From positions 434 to 64,433 of the forward strand of contig CAJNOP010000105.1 in NCBI GenBank assembly GCA_905250075.1: a DNA stretch of 64,000 nucleotides, in the 5' to 3' direction. The stretch comes from Rotaria sp. Silwood1. Taxonomy: Eukaryota; Rotifera; Eurotatoria; Philodinida; Philodinidae. The position numbers and the translations under genes were made by a program. Below the pieces are notes generated by a model. The model did not search any database, was not told where the DNA came from, and saw only the letters and a list, made by a program, of their open reading frames with translations. Below are positions 24,005-36,500 of the stretch, piece by piece (position 1 is the first letter of the stretch; the number at the start of each line of letters is the position of its first letter).

Positions 24005-26114
24005 TCATGCAACTTGTGTCTGACATCTTCTATAGTGTTCACTTGTAGACTCGTATAATACAGCACACTTAATTACGGTAACTATAAGTAGCGAGAAACA
24101 TGTGATAGTCACACCAATAATGAGATTTCTCCATGCTGTTGGATTTGGCTTTCTCCACTGTACAACTCCTTTTTCAATAGTACTATAATAACAAACAGAG
24201 ACTTTGCCAATCTAAAAAAAGATAAACGTTGATTGTTGAGATCGTGCAATGTATGTCAATGGTTCTGAAGCATACGGGCCATAATGGTGGAAACTCACTA
24301 CTAGAATGTGTACCAGTGGTATAAATAAATCCTTGTTGATCAATTTGTTTTGTAGTATTATATACAACAGTTATAACTTCCTGGTAACAGGTATATGTGT
24401 GGGTTATTGCTAAAAAATAAGAAAATATCTTCAAATTACTGATGAATATCAGTTTTTCCATTGAGGAAATTTAATCGAAAAGTTCACTGGAAGTTGGCAA
24501 GTCTGTGAGAAATTTGTATAGTTTCGTTTGTTTTTCTCGTATAAGTTTTCAGAAAATGATTTTCAGCTTTGTCAGAAAGTCTTCTTTTGTAGAAAAAAGG
24601 CAGTATCTTTAGATCTTTTTAGAAATAATCTTCTATTGTTTAATTAGTGAAAGTGTTATACTAAGTTCCAATGGAACAGAATGACCATAATCGGCTAGAC
24701 AAAATGTTATGCTTAAAATTTCAAATATGTTCCACGATTATGAAATGTTATCGATGTAAAAACAAATGAAGACATGCAAATTATCCATTGATCCGCTACT
24801 TTGACTGAATTTGATATAAAACAGAAAAAAAATAACTATTTTCATTTTCTCTTTTATGAGCATTTTACTAGCTGACCAGATAAACAACAAAACAAATATT
24901 GACTTTCAAAACTCTAAGTATTTGCAAAATTACTCCTATTTTTCAGTCGATGAAAACAGCTTTTGGTTTTAATAATAAGAAAGTGATTCAAATTTACTAG
25001 AAAACCAGATATGACACAGGCCAGAAATCGTGATAGATATACTTCAAAAAACACAGGATGAAAAGACAAGCGAGAAAAATCGACGAGAACTCACAGAAAT
25101 CGATTGTGTTTCAGGTAGAGTGATTTCAAAGAGAATAACTAGTCTGTGAATTGAAGTGATCAACAGCACAGCCTCTATTAATTTATGTCGTCATTGCGGT
25201 CGTCCACTTACAGTTCGAACAACGTTGAATGTCTGAACGGTAAAATAACGGTGCTATCTCATAAAGATCTTGTCTTTTTGTCACATTCAAAGGTCACAGA
25301 GTCAAATGTGACTGATCTTTACAGAAAAAGTGAAGTAATTGTTGCAAATTGAATGTTACGAGAACGTTTTCAACGTTAATATGAGCTATTTGAATGAAAA
25401 ATAATATAGAAATCATTTCCGTCCATTTATATCGGAGAAACATTAGTTGCCGAATCTACCTGATTTAAATGCGTTAGATTATAGTTTACGAAATAAACAG
25501 ACTGAATATATGGATTCGAAACTATATATCAGAAGAAGCAACATTCATACATGAAAAAAACATTCTCTAAAAGGAGTAAACAAAAGAAAATTATATTACA
25601 TCATGTATTTAATTTGACTGTACGATTGCGTTTGATTTAAAACAATGAGAAGATTATATTCGTTGAATTCACGATACTATGTATTTTCTGGAAAATTACA
25701 AGCATCATCTTTTGATAAGAAAAGATGTTTTAATGAAGCGAAAAAAAATCGAAAAGAAGTTTTCAAAATAATACAAATGAATAATTATTTATGAACCACC
25801 CATTACTTTGAAACAATATAATTCCCAGTGTTTTTCTTCTTTCTTTCTTACAGGATGTTCACACTATATATTTTCTCGAATAAATCTAGTCTGAGAAAAG
25901 AAGACTCACTTGACTTACTCTCACTTGTTCGGTAACACTTTTTTGATTTGACGAATGTCGACAGAATTCGACATAGACTATTTAAATACGTTTTGCTCTT
26001 GTAATGCTCATTCGCATACACAACGAGTAGGCTCAATATGATTAAAAGTGAAATAATTGCCAGACACCCACAGCCGCCTATATCATAATATTTATTCTCC
26101 CTGTCGACTTTCAT
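24005..26114 (-). CDS. Two-TM membrane protein with a Cys-containing extracellular loop
   Basis: Model: complement(join(24005..24211,24276..24409,25919..26114)), about 178 residues, ATG at 26114. Phases match at both junctions (1.5-kb and 64-bp introns). TM1 is about residues 17-36 (CLAIISLLIILSLLVVYA). A roughly 85-residue loop follows with Cys in SLCRI, KKCYRT, YTCYQEV and VCYYST and an NTT glycosylation site. TM2 is IIGVTITCFSLLIVTVIKC near the C-terminus. The short tails, two TMs and the Y-T-C-Y-x-E-V pattern recall BK-channel beta subunits, but this resemblance is weak and I do not assign the family. A decayed mariner element sits in the large intron on the opposite strand. Confidence 0.6.
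25080..25690 (+). mobile_element. Decayed Tc1/mariner-family transposase relic
   Basis: Two fragments on the plus strand are recognisable: CGRPLTVRTTLNV (25195-25233), matching the GRP-x-TVRT hook between the two N-terminal helix-turn-helix motifs, and LPNLPDLNALDYSLRN (25447-25494), matching the P-D-L-N-x-x-D-Y block that carries the last catalytic Asp. Stops and frameshifts separate them, so it is inactive. I could not identify the terminal inverted repeats, and the ends are approximate. It lies in the intron of the two-TM gene, in opposite orientation. Confidence 0.65.
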
Positions 26115-27094
26115 ATTGTCGTCTTTGACTATCAGACCAATCAAGAAGAGAAGTGATTAGATTGAATAAAACAAGTTGTTTTACTAATACGTCCCTTGAA
26201 AATAATTTGAGGAATCTAACTGTTGAATAGTAAAAAGAATAAATTTACTAAGACTTATATAGTATTTTTATGTTAAATACGAAGTTTTCCATATCACACG
26301 TCTATCTCCGTTGTTATCATTCTACAGTCAACTATAACAACGAAATAACAAAGTGGACTGACGTCATATCAAAGTTAAAATGAATTATAGAGAATACCTT
26401 TCGACGATTCTTTACCGAATTACATAAAAGTCTGTTGACTAATAAGAATGTTGGTTTTCAAGAAATCTTCACTTTCATTTCACACATCACAACGTTTATT
26501 TTCAATTAAATGGAGCTTTTTAGCGAATTTTTGCATATTCCGCATAGCACTTAAGGTACTTACCACCAAACTAGTCAATAAATCGACGCCAATAAGGCTG
26601 AACAACAAGTTTGTTTACCTTCAAAGTGTAAGTAATGGCTAATAAAGGACTCATGCTCGCACTCTCCAATGAACGACGACGACCGTATTTTTTTGTTAAC
26701 AACAATCTTCTTGAAGTACTCTAAATAGATTTCATTTCCACTATGATTGAGATATTGTCAGTGAAGCTATTTAAGACGATTGCTTACTTTTTCATTCAAT
26801 TAAGATGAATATTATTTGCTTCTGAAAATCGAAAATTGTATTGTGCATGTTTTTAATCTCGACTGTAAACTTGGTATTTCTATTCTGCACTAAAAATCTA
26901 CGAAGCGTTAGAAGATCCACTTTGATAACTGTCAAGTAGAAGACACTTTTCGAAAATCCATTTTTATTATTTATGTCTATGATAATATTTAGATTCAATA
27001 TGGATAATATACATCTTAACTTGTTTGTCAAAAGTTAGGCTAAACGTTGATGTATAAGAGAAAAAAACTGCAGTTAATTGAGAGTATGAACTTG
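26115..27094. other. Intergenic, no gene seen
   Basis: AT-rich sequence with short open frames lacking recognisable motifs. It presumably holds the promoter of the minus-strand two-TM gene. Confidence 0.45.
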
Positions 27095-27236
27095 TTGATG
27101 TGGATACGGATGTGTAGAGCTATCATGATATCGTGGTGTAGATGTAAGTGTTATCCATGGAGAAAAAAGAATGAAAAAGAACAGGGTGTAGCGTGTAAAT
27201 CAAGATAAGGTTAACACTCACATTCACATCCATGTT
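27095..27236. repeat. Degenerate telomere-like hairpin element
   Basis: The G-rich arm (TGATGTGGATACGGATGTG, then GTGGTGTAGATGTAAGTG, 27095-27153) and the C-rich arm (AACACTCACATTCACATCC, 27213-27236) are separated by about 60 bp that includes another GGGTGTAGCGTG patch. Confidence 0.65.
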
Positions 27237-27493
27237 CATTATATATATTCAATGATTGAATGTTGTTTTATGCTTTTATCACGGTTATTTGATAAAATAA
27301 ATCCGAATTCATTAAAATTAAATTCAAAATATGTTCAAAATCTTGATCTTGATTCATGAGGGTATTGTTGAAATAGCAGCTGCATTAGAAGATAAATTTT
27401 GAACGGAAACTTCTGATTGTGATTCGGATCATTTTCCTGTATTGTCACGTATTATTCAATCTCCATGTGACAGATATGATGTTAATGAACATA

Positions 27494-27581
27494 GAGGGTG
27501 GGTGTGGATGTGGTTGTCTGTTTATTCTTCACCCACATATACATCTACACACCAACACGCACATTCATACCCACACCCTAT
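27494..27581. repeat. Telomere-like hairpin element
   Basis: G-rich arm GAGGGTGGGTGTGGATGTGG (27494-27513), spacer, then C-rich arm with CACCCACATATACATC, TACACACCAACACGCAC and ATACCCACACCCTA (27529-27581). Its ends resemble those of the 2224-2380 element (GAGGGTG and CACACCCT). It lies about 190 bp beyond the 3' end of the intact TPR-ART gene. Confidence 0.8.
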
Positions 27582-27766
27582 AGACTGATAACGAATACAG
27601 CTCAATGATTTCAATGACAGACAGTCCTTCTACTCGTAGTACAGCTACCGATCGCAAATTGGCTAATACTTGCTCTCTGTTAAACAATTGGAATGAGGAT
27701 ATTGGTGAGCGTCAAGAAGTCTCTCAGTCTCATATTTTTACTCTCATTATTAATATTCAAATGTGT

Positions 27767-29638
27767 TTAGTTCAGTCTTTCTGTTACAAGTTTTATATGT
27801 TCACTATATGTTTGAATATTTTCATGATCAGGTGGTAGTGATTGTAATCCAATATCCAGTGCTTTTTCAAAATTTTGTAATGCTGTTTTATAGTCACCTT
27901 TACCAAGATAAATGCCTCCTATGTTATTGTATGTTGCAGCAATTCTGAAATGATTTGACGGTAAAATTTTCAATTGGATTTTAAGCGTACACTGCAGCTC
28001 TTCTAGTGCCTTATTAAAATCTTCATTATCTTCAAATATTCCACTCATATCTGTGTGTAATGTTGCAGATAATAAAAGACTTGGTAATGTTGGATTATTA
28101 TGGCAAATTTCAAAAGCTTTGGTAAAATATTTCAATGCAGTTTTATTATCGTTGTCTTCATAATATAATGAACCCATATTATGATATAAATTCGCATACA
28201 GAATATCGTTTTCTGATACTTTTTGCATTTGATAAGTTTCATATGATTTTGTGTAATATTTTAATGCTTTTTTATTATGACCCATATCGTTGTATAATAC
28301 TCCCATATTATTAAAAATTATTGGAACTCCCCAATGATCTTCTGGTAATTCATTCAGTATCATTTGATAATATCGTTCCGCTTTCTCATAATCTCCCCTT
28401 TGGCCTAATAGTAAGCCTAATGTACCAATATTTGATATACTTGTAGTTGAATTCGTTTTCAAATAATTGAATAACATTTCTATTTCTTTATTTACTACTG
28501 ATTCATTTAATATCAGTTTAACTTGCCAAACCATACCATCTTCAACTAATAGTTCAACTGATTGAATCTTGAATATTATTCCCATTGATAATAGTATTTC
28601 TTCTTCTCCCATGCCAAAATAACTCCTATCTTTTATATCAGCTAATGGTTTACTTTTAGTAGCAACATTCTTATCAAGCGTAATTTCAAATAATATGGAT
28701 TCATACGATGGTCTATTAGAACCATTTCCAGCGTATGTTAACGCTAAGTCTTTTATTCGAGTTGTTGATAAATATGTATTCATTGAAATAAGACCATTCA
28801 CATTGTTTTTTATTTTTTCTAATTCGTCACAACTTATACTTTGTCCACGGTAGACAATCAATGTTTCTTCTAATGATGAAATATTTTCGTTATATAACTG
28901 GTTCAATTGTACATAAAGATCTGTTATGAAAAAGCGATATTTAAAAATGGTATCAATATCCTGTGTACGTAGCGCTTTGTTTAGCTGCTTGTATAGAAAA
29001 CTATCACGTGTATACCATAAAACAGCAAGATCTGGTTTATAGGTTTTTTCAAACTCGTCAATAATCTCTAACTGCTTGGTGTTTCCAGCATATTGTAGTC
29101 GACAATCATTTAACATCATCGCTTTCCCATTAGTTGGAGGTAGTTGAATTAAAACGTCTAGAAGCAATTGAGTCCACATAAACATAGTATATTCCTTGTT
29201 TAAAGTACGAATCGATTTTTCATTGGTTATACATATTGGTGTCAGACTGTTTAAATGTAATTTTATGTCTTGTTTTAGTTTTGCGATAAGTTGATTTTTA
29301 TTTGAGAATATCCCATGAAGTTTTGAAATATTTATTAGCTGGCATGTGTCACTAGACTTATTATTCGAATATAGAATGTAAATGAATACAATCTGCTTAA
29401 TTTCAAACACCAGTGGAATAAATGTTTCGCATATTGAACCAGCCACAATTAGAAAGACATGTTCATTTGCCATAATACCATGAATACACTCATCAGTATC
29501 ATTATATATTTCTATATAATTATTACATTCTCGTAAATTAGTTTTCGTATCAAAATAATCATCCCTATTTTCATGAATCCGATCAACATCAAGCCATACA
29601 ATAGTTAGATCTTCAAGATTTTTCATTAATGAAGCCAT
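27767..29638 (-). CDS. TPR-ART: mono-ADP-ribosyltransferase with C-terminal TPR repeats, copy B (intact)
   Basis: One exon, 623 residues, ATG at 29638. Residues 8-130 form an alpha/beta-looking domain (LTIVWLDVDR, DTDECIHGI, HVFLIVAGS, VFIYILYS) shared with copies A and C that I do not recognise. Residues about 205-375 are an arginine-type ADP-ribosyltransferase fold starting WYTRDSFLY: R264 in VYRGQS, the S motif in YLSTTR (about 291) and E-E-E in GMGEEEILL (345-347), so the R-S-ExE triad is complete. Residues about 400-615 are kinesin-light-chain-like TPRs (INNIG/NNMGVLYNDMGH..ALKYY). No signal peptide or TM is seen, so it is probably cytosolic. It likely modifies arginines on partners held by the TPRs; substrate unknown. 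Hairpin elements lie on both sides (27494-27581 and 29882-30124). Proteins of this kind are abundant in bdelloids. Confidence 0.93.
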   Translation of the reverse strand: MASLMKNLEDLTIVWLDVDRIHENRDDYFDTKTNLRECNNYIEIYNDTDECIHGIMANEHVFLIVAGSICETFIPLVFEIKQIVFIYILYSNNKSSDTCQLINISKLHGIFSNKNQLIAKLKQDIKLHLNSLTPICITNEKSIRTLNKEYTMFMWTQLLLDVLIQLPPTNGKAMMLNDCRLQYAGNTKQLEIIDEFEKTYKPDLAVLWYTRDSFLYKQLNKALRTQDIDTIFKYRFFITDLYVQLNQLYNENISSLEETLIVYRGQSISCDELEKIKNNVNGLISMNTYLSTTRIKDLALTYAGNGSNRPSYESILFEITLDKNVATKSKPLADIKDRSYFGMGEEEILLSMGIIFKIQSVELLVEDGMVWQVKLILNESVVNKEIEMLFNYLKTNSTTSISNIGTLGLLLGQRGDYEKAERYYQMILNELPEDHWGVPIIFNNMGVLYNDMGHNKKALKYYTKSYETYQMQKVSENDILYANLYHNMGSLYYEDNDNKTALKYFTKAFEICHNNPTLPSLLLSATLHTDMSGIFEDNEDFNKALEELQCTLKIQLKILPSNHFRIAATYNNIGGIYLGKGDYKTALQNFEKALDIGLQSLPPDHENIQTYSEHIKLVTERLN

Positions 29639-29881
29639 CAACTACTAAAATGAATTTTCTTCAATATAATGCACTTTTATTCGATTCTCGTACTAAATAT
29701 CCTATATTATAACAAGTAATACGTTGTTTAATAAATGTTTGCTTTATGATTACTTCACTGTGCCCAATGATATATCTGTTATCTCTGTTTACTCATATTA
29801 TCACCAAACAGCACAAAATAAAAACGATTTTATAACATGTGATTTTGCGTTGGAAAAATGTTTCAAAACAAAGTCTTGTCT

Positions 29882-30124
29882 CTGGATGAGTGAGTGAGAC
29901 AGAAGCTGAGGCTGAGGATGTAAGTGTGGGGGAACATGACAGTGCAGGTGAAGAGATGAGACCATGGGTGGTGGTGGCTGTAGAGTGTAAGCATGCGTGG
30001 GTGTACATCGATGGAAAATAGATTGACCTACATCTGTTCGATACAAATGAATCCGAGTGTGAGTGTGGATGTGAGTGGGTATAGGTGCGTTTCAAGAGGA
30101 GACTCACACCCACATCCACACACT
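29882..30124. repeat. Long telomere-like hairpin element
   Basis: It has several G-rich blocks (GGATGAGTGAGTGAGAC, GTAAGTGTGGGGG, GGGTGGTGGTGG, GCGTGGGTGTACATC, then GTGTGAGTGTGGATGTG and GTGGGTATAGGTG). The short C-rich arm is ACTCACACCCACATCC with a CACACAC end (30101-30124). The G-arm is much longer than the C-arm. It lies about 245 bp upstream of the intact TPR-ART start codon. Confidence 0.7.
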
Positions 30125-30453
30125 AGATATTGATTTTTGCTTTAGTTTTTACAGTCGAGAACTTTGAATGGATCATTAATTTCCAAGATTTTCATGCGTA
30201 ACTTTCTTGGTCTTTGATATTTCTCTTTTAAACTTTAATAAATTTTTTTTTTAGTTTCACAAAATCGACTTTTTTAGATAGAAAATTCATCTCACAATTC
30301 CGACAATTGAATGTTGCAAAATTTTCGTTTAAACACGTTTTTTTATTAACACACACATTGTCGACAGACTTTAAAATCATTCATTATAATGCATCGGAGC
30401 GCATTCTCGTTCGCTAAAAAACGCAAGCAAATCGTTTAAGCTCGGGTTCCATA

Positions 30454-30507
30454 CGCGGATGTGGGTTTAGATCTTTTCAATACACTCATATCTACACTTA
30501 CCCTAAT
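30454..30507. repeat. Small telomere-like hairpin element
   Basis: GCGGATGTGGGTTTAGAT (30454-30471) is followed by a few bases and TACACTCATATCTACAC plus TTACCCTAAT. The G-then-C order is as elsewhere. It is only about 54 bp long. Confidence 0.65.
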
Positions 30508-33500
30508 CAACATCATTCTTTATAAGTTGGTTAATATATATCTAATAGTGCATATGATCTACTGTAGATATCATAAATATCTAAAACTGACTCATGTACC
30601 AATGAATCCATTGATTATAATACTAGGAATGTTAATTAAAGACAACTGAATTTCAAAAAAATGAGCGAACAGCAACAATGCAAACGAACAATTTCTTGTC
30701 GAAATGTAGAAATTAAAAAGCATTTTACTATGATGTTCGACTTTCCTATTAAAAAGTAATCTAAACGAAAATTTCCACTTAACATATTTTGTATTAGTTT
30801 AGTGAGGCTAGAGAACACAGTTGAATTCCACAATTCAGTCCCAAAGAGGCTGAGCGAACAAGGTTTTTTTTTCGTTGTTTAATCGAAGGTTCATTTCTTT
30901 CAGCCATTCTTAAGATTGCTTTTGTTGAATATTATATTGAGTGTAACATCAAAAGCTCTTTCGATCATTATCAATCATATTATTGCCTTGCAATCATGCT
31001 CGAAGTACATGTGTTCGTGTGAATGCGTTATGTTAAATGGCAACCGGAGTTTTCTTCTTCATGATTTAAAAGTATCTTTGTTTTTATGTGTTATGCTAAT
31101 CGTGTTAAAAATGGACTAGCTCTCACAAATTCTTGAAATAAAATAATTGTTCATCTCTTATCCTTAACTGCATTTTTCATGTTTCGTGTTGAATAGAATT
31201 ACACTAAATTAGATGACAACAAAGTTGTTAGAAACGTGACATTTTCTCTTCATAAAATTAATGATATAGTAATCCATCTGATACAGAAATATTGACATTA
31301 GAGACGAGCAATTTTGACTTCTTTTGGAATCAGATGAGGTTCAACAGTATTTAATGTTTTCAGTCCAGAATTGGTATTAGCGATTTCAATTTTAAATCCA
31401 ATTTTGAATCGCTCATTTCATGATTAAAAGATAATTGTGAACTAAGGACGTAGACCAGTTTTTGCGATCGAAAGATTAACATTCAAACATTCAATTACGA
31501 TTAATTTTTTATCTATTTTGAGATTTGAATGACCTACTGACATGATTTAGTGTGCAAATTATGAATCTAGGCATACATTCTTTTGTATGCCAAGAATGAA
31601 ACAACCTTTTTTTTTATTTGAATATTTTACTGAGCACCGCTATTCTAGATCTTAAATGGTAATTGTCCTTTGTAAAATCTAAAAAACACTCGGTGAAATA
31701 AAAAATGACAGAAAATGTTCTATTTCTCAACTCTTGATAGGTAGATATCAGAGATGAACAGAGGATTATTTTTTTGTATGTTACTCTATAGAGTCTGTAT
31801 ACTACGTCTATTCAATATCTTGCAGTGTTTGCTTCATTTATCTACTTTTCTATCACCATGTTTTTTTTTTATTTTGTTGCCTCTCTGAGATTCTTAAAAA
31901 TCTAAACTGATAAAGTGTGTCGAGTATAGCTCTAAATCTAAAAAGATCTACGTGAAATACCAACTTATTTACATTCTTTTTATAAATATTTTAGATTCTT
32001 CAGAAGCAAATTATTTGTGATTTCTTTTATGTGTCATTGTACCTTTATTAAGAATAATTGGAGACTCCAGTGTTTTCAGCAAAGAAAGACAATTTTTATA
32101 CTTAGAAAATTTGATATGTTCGTTTCTGATATGCTTAAAAAAATGATTCCTATTAAATATATATGATTTCTATTTGATTAGTAACTGCTGGATATCAGAT
32201 GGAAGATTTTAATTCTGATATAATTTTAACAATGCTAACTGATCCTAATAGTGTATAAACCATGACTGCGTCTACTTTTCAACTTATTTAGTCCCTGTAT
32301 ATTGATGTTATCCATTATGATTACAATTAAATCACAGCGATAAAGCAAAGTATGATATTTTGACGCTCTTATAAGGATGATTACATGTCAGAGAAGATCG
32401 TAAAATAATTAATAATTGGAATAGTAATTACTTTATTAATACTTATTGTTTCAATCACCACACGCAATGAAAATTGACAATAGATCAAAACTTTATTTTT
32501 CCTTTTATTAGAATCTTATAAATTAAAACTTCGAGTCTCATAGGGAATAATTAGATTTTGTTGAATGAAAATTTAAAAGTCCTAAAATCTCCAGCTCGTA
32601 AATGTGGGATTCAACTGAGAAACTAATTTAAAATGCAAACACATTAATGTTTTAGGCCACTAAAATAGAATTTAATCCTTGTTGATAATTAAATTTGAAT
32701 CCTGTTGTCATGCAAATCAAGCTAATATTGAATCAGTGGCGTAGTCAGTGGTAGAGCCATTGGGCAATTGCCCATAGCTCCAAAAGTTCTTGCCCATGGA
32801 TATATTGAGCTATGCAGTGCTTGAGCAGTTAGTGCCCATAGATATTTTTGAAATCATAACGGTTGTACCTAGCTACCCGTAACTCAAAATAGTTCGACTG
32901 ATGAATTATACATGACTCAAAAATTTCTGACCATGCCACTGTGTTGGATAATGCTTTGACAAAAATATTTATTTTGAAATATTGTTTAAGATTAGAGATC
33001 AATCGATTCTAGAATGAGAAGTTTATATTCTCTTACTTTTTTTTTGATTACATCAAACAAATCATTGTTTACAATTAACTTTTCTTTCTAATTCAAGGGT
33101 TTCAAGCATATCACATCATAAATATTGTGCTATTATCCTTAAAAGCTGGACAAAAAAGAGTTAAACATGGAACACAAGATGATTGGTTCAAACGACTTAG
33201 AATAAGCTACATACACTTTTATATGTGGCACCTATATGTAGCTTATCTTAACCGTTGATTGACTTCTACGATCTCATAAAATTATATGTACGGTTCATAA
33301 ATCGGACGTGATTCATTGACAGTAACAACTACATCTACAGGATAAAACAGAAGCGTCAGAACATGTGTTTCGATTTATGACATAGTAAAATATAGTCTTA
33401 TTGTATTTTGAATATAATTGCTTACATGTGTGAGCAGTGAAGCATAATATACGATGTACTAATGTTTAGAGACAGAAAGAAAATAAAACATTGTTTATTC

Positions 33501-33519
33501 GTGCAATTATTCAAGTGAA
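30508..33519. other. Gene-poor AT-rich stretch
   Basis: No coding sequence can be supported. It contains one hAT-like MITE (32734-32941) and a small inverted repeat at about 33203-33248 (AAGCTACATA / TATGTAGCTT). It should include the promoter of the ART-propeller gene at the right end. Confidence 0.5.
32734..32941. mobile_element. Non-autonomous hAT-like MITE
   Basis: A 208-bp element with 14-bp terminal inverted repeats: CAGTGGCGTAGTCA at the left and the complement of CAGTGGCATGGTCA at the right (12/14 match). Flanking 8-mers TATTGAAT and TGTTGGAT match at 6 of 8 positions, the 8-bp target-site duplication size expected of hAT transposons. The CAGTGGCG start is also hAT-like. There is an internal palindrome GGGCAATTGCCC and no coding capacity. 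Confidence 0.75.
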
Positions 33520-36500
33520 ATGTACGTTGTCAAATCCTCAAAGCAACGATCATATGTTAAACGTAAAGTGGATGTCAATGACAATAAATTTGAGGATGTG
33601 GTGCAGAAAGTTGATGACAGTGCTATTGGATTCGATCATTCAATTCATCAAAATAAATTAGAAGATGCTCGGGTATGTATTATATGACTTTGTTGTTCAT
33701 TATAGTTTTGCAAAAGTCAGATTTTTATCATTACAAGTTACATACATGTTGTTATCGATTTATCTCTGATAGCAAGTCGTCTGTGATGTTTCAAAAAAAA
33801 ATTGAAGATCTTCGATTTTGACGCGAGTGAAATTTGAACAGATGATATTAATCGATCATTATAGCCCCGGTTGATTTTTCGGATATATTTTCGATTTAAT
33901 TTAGAGTAGTTCATATTCAGAGCTTAAGTACACTTTGTTAGAAAAGATCCACGGAGAAAAAATGTACTCCTGTACTTCAAAAGTACAAAGCAGTACGCTT
34001 TTTCATCTTTGGAAGAAATCCGTGTAAGCATCCACCCATGTGTTTATGACGCTCTTTTTAATACATCTTAGAAAAATGCAATGATTTTCTTTTACGAAAA
34101 ATTTAGATGTGTGTAATGTGATATTTATAGTTTGCAATAGAATCTTGTCAAGAAAAATCGTTCTTGCTTTTTGGAAGAGTTCAGAAAATGATAAATGAGC
34201 GTAATCAAAAAGATCAGTCGAATTTATCAGCTCGACTGAATTAAGAGTCAACGGTATAATGATATCAATGGAATCTTGATCCCGTGTGGCAGTCAATGTA
34301 CCACAATACTATTCATAATAGACTGGGGAACCCGTACCAAATCGCCCGATTTGTCAATGTCTGATTTTTTTACTTGTTTTTATTGGTTTTCATAGTTCAG
34401 AAATATATAAGGTGGAAAGTTGTCAATTGATAAATTTCTAGTCGTCATCAAAATCACAGCTTTTGAGCTGAAACTCATGCTTTCTCATAGCATGAGAAGA
34501 TCATCAAATTATAATGAATGTATTGGCCAACTAATGCTTTTGGGCTAATTTTAACCAGCTGTCAGAAATTCTCGATGGCTAGTAACTTCAATTTATGTAC
34601 TCTTTACATAAATGTTAGAGAAAATTTCTTTTTGTTGTGGACGTTTTTCTAACTGCTAGCTGATACAACTGTGGAAGTATCTAGAAATTATAATCGTTAA
34701 AACTATGAAGTATAGTATAAAAATTGAGCTTTCTAGTTCATTTTGCTTTCATATCAACAGTACTAGTGTAATACAGATCTTGAAGTCTTTTTAGTTTTGT
34801 TATATAATGATTGCAATTAAATAAACTCTAATATAATCAATTCTTCTAGAAGTAGGTGAAAAGTTTTGAAAACCTTCTTACTGATTTCTTAACATGAGTA
34901 TAAATGAAATGCTACAAATTAAAACAAGAGTAACTACTCTTAGAAATCTTAACAGTATTATAAGTTTCACATTGTAAGTCTTTGTGTAACTGTGTTAATG
35001 AACTTTTTCTCAAAAAACCTATTAAGTTAATTGATAATTTTAAGCGTACCGATTTTTTTGTCAGTGAATTCTGCAACTGAACTGATCTATCTGGTTCGAT
35101 TGAAAAAATTCAACTGATTTCAAGCTTGATGTATATACATTATGTTATATAGTAAATTTCTAGAAAAATGAAGAAAATCATTGTGTATCTTTTGAGGCGA
35201 TTTTATTATTGTAAGTTTTTGGTGCTATATAACAATAGAACAGAAAAAGTGAAGTATGATTAGATGCACCATTGAATGACTGTCATAATTTTAATGAGAC
35301 TTAATCATTCTAGAAGCATTGCTGCAATGCAATAACATTGGCTATAAATATAAGATGACATAGTGTCATTTACGCAACAGAACTCAAGTGATATAGAAGT
35401 AAAATTGTTAGTTCACGAGATCTAGCCTAGTTTAAGTTGAATGAGTTCGTAAATGTTGATCTTGTCTGTATTCACGCAACATTTTCACATACTTACTCAA
35501 TATGTAGTCAACTATCATTTTTTTTCTACGTTAATACATTTTTGCATATCCATAACAAATACGTTAGGTTATTTAAAAGCAGAAAACAGAAATCTTCGTT
35601 TTTGAGGAAGTTTTCGTCATATAGTATAAATATCCACGATAGTGATATATCATCATCAGGACATATCACGATGTACAAGTTGCCAGATTTTCTTAATAAC
35701 TAACTTTTAAGTATTGATACTGATCGACAAAATAGAATTTCGTGAGAGCTTACATAACAACGAATTGATTGATAATAAAATATTTTTTGACATGTAGAAC
35801 GATAAAGAGACGAATGATCAACAGCAAATAACAAGCAAAAACGATTCACAGTTGCAATTACATGAGCTTCCACAGAACTTGAATGAAGAAGAAAAAATTC
35901 ATGGAAAGAAACATGGAGTCGTGAAAAAAGATCTTGACGATACGACAGATAACTCAATTAGCAAAAATCATCGAGTCGTAGACACTTCTACTGCCGAAGA
36001 AAATCCGAAAAAAACACATGGGATCGTTAATAATGAAAATATTAACCTTGAACCTATTGTGGAATACGCTGAGGAACCTTTATTACCATTAGCAGAGGCA
36101 TGTGCTCCACTGATCAACATCGTTGACGATATCTTGACTTACGTTCAATTGGCTCTCGATGAAACTCCAGAGGAACCAGTAGATGGTCTGACAGTCGATG
36201 AAAGTGCATCGATTCGTCTTTATACGATCGAATGGCCAGGCTCTCATCGAAGTCTCTATTCCAAACTTAATCGTACTCTTAAGGCCGTCGATCGCGAGGA
36301 ACTTCGTCCCTATTTTAAGTACCTGAAACTACTTTTAACTGCTCTAGTTAAACTACCATGCGTTCCATCAATGACTATCTGGCGAGGAGTCACCAAAGAT
36401 TACAGTGCTAGTTTTCCACCTGGAGAACTTGTAACATGGTGGACATTTTCATCTTGCACAACTACAATGACGGTACTTGAGAACAACATGTACTTGGGTA

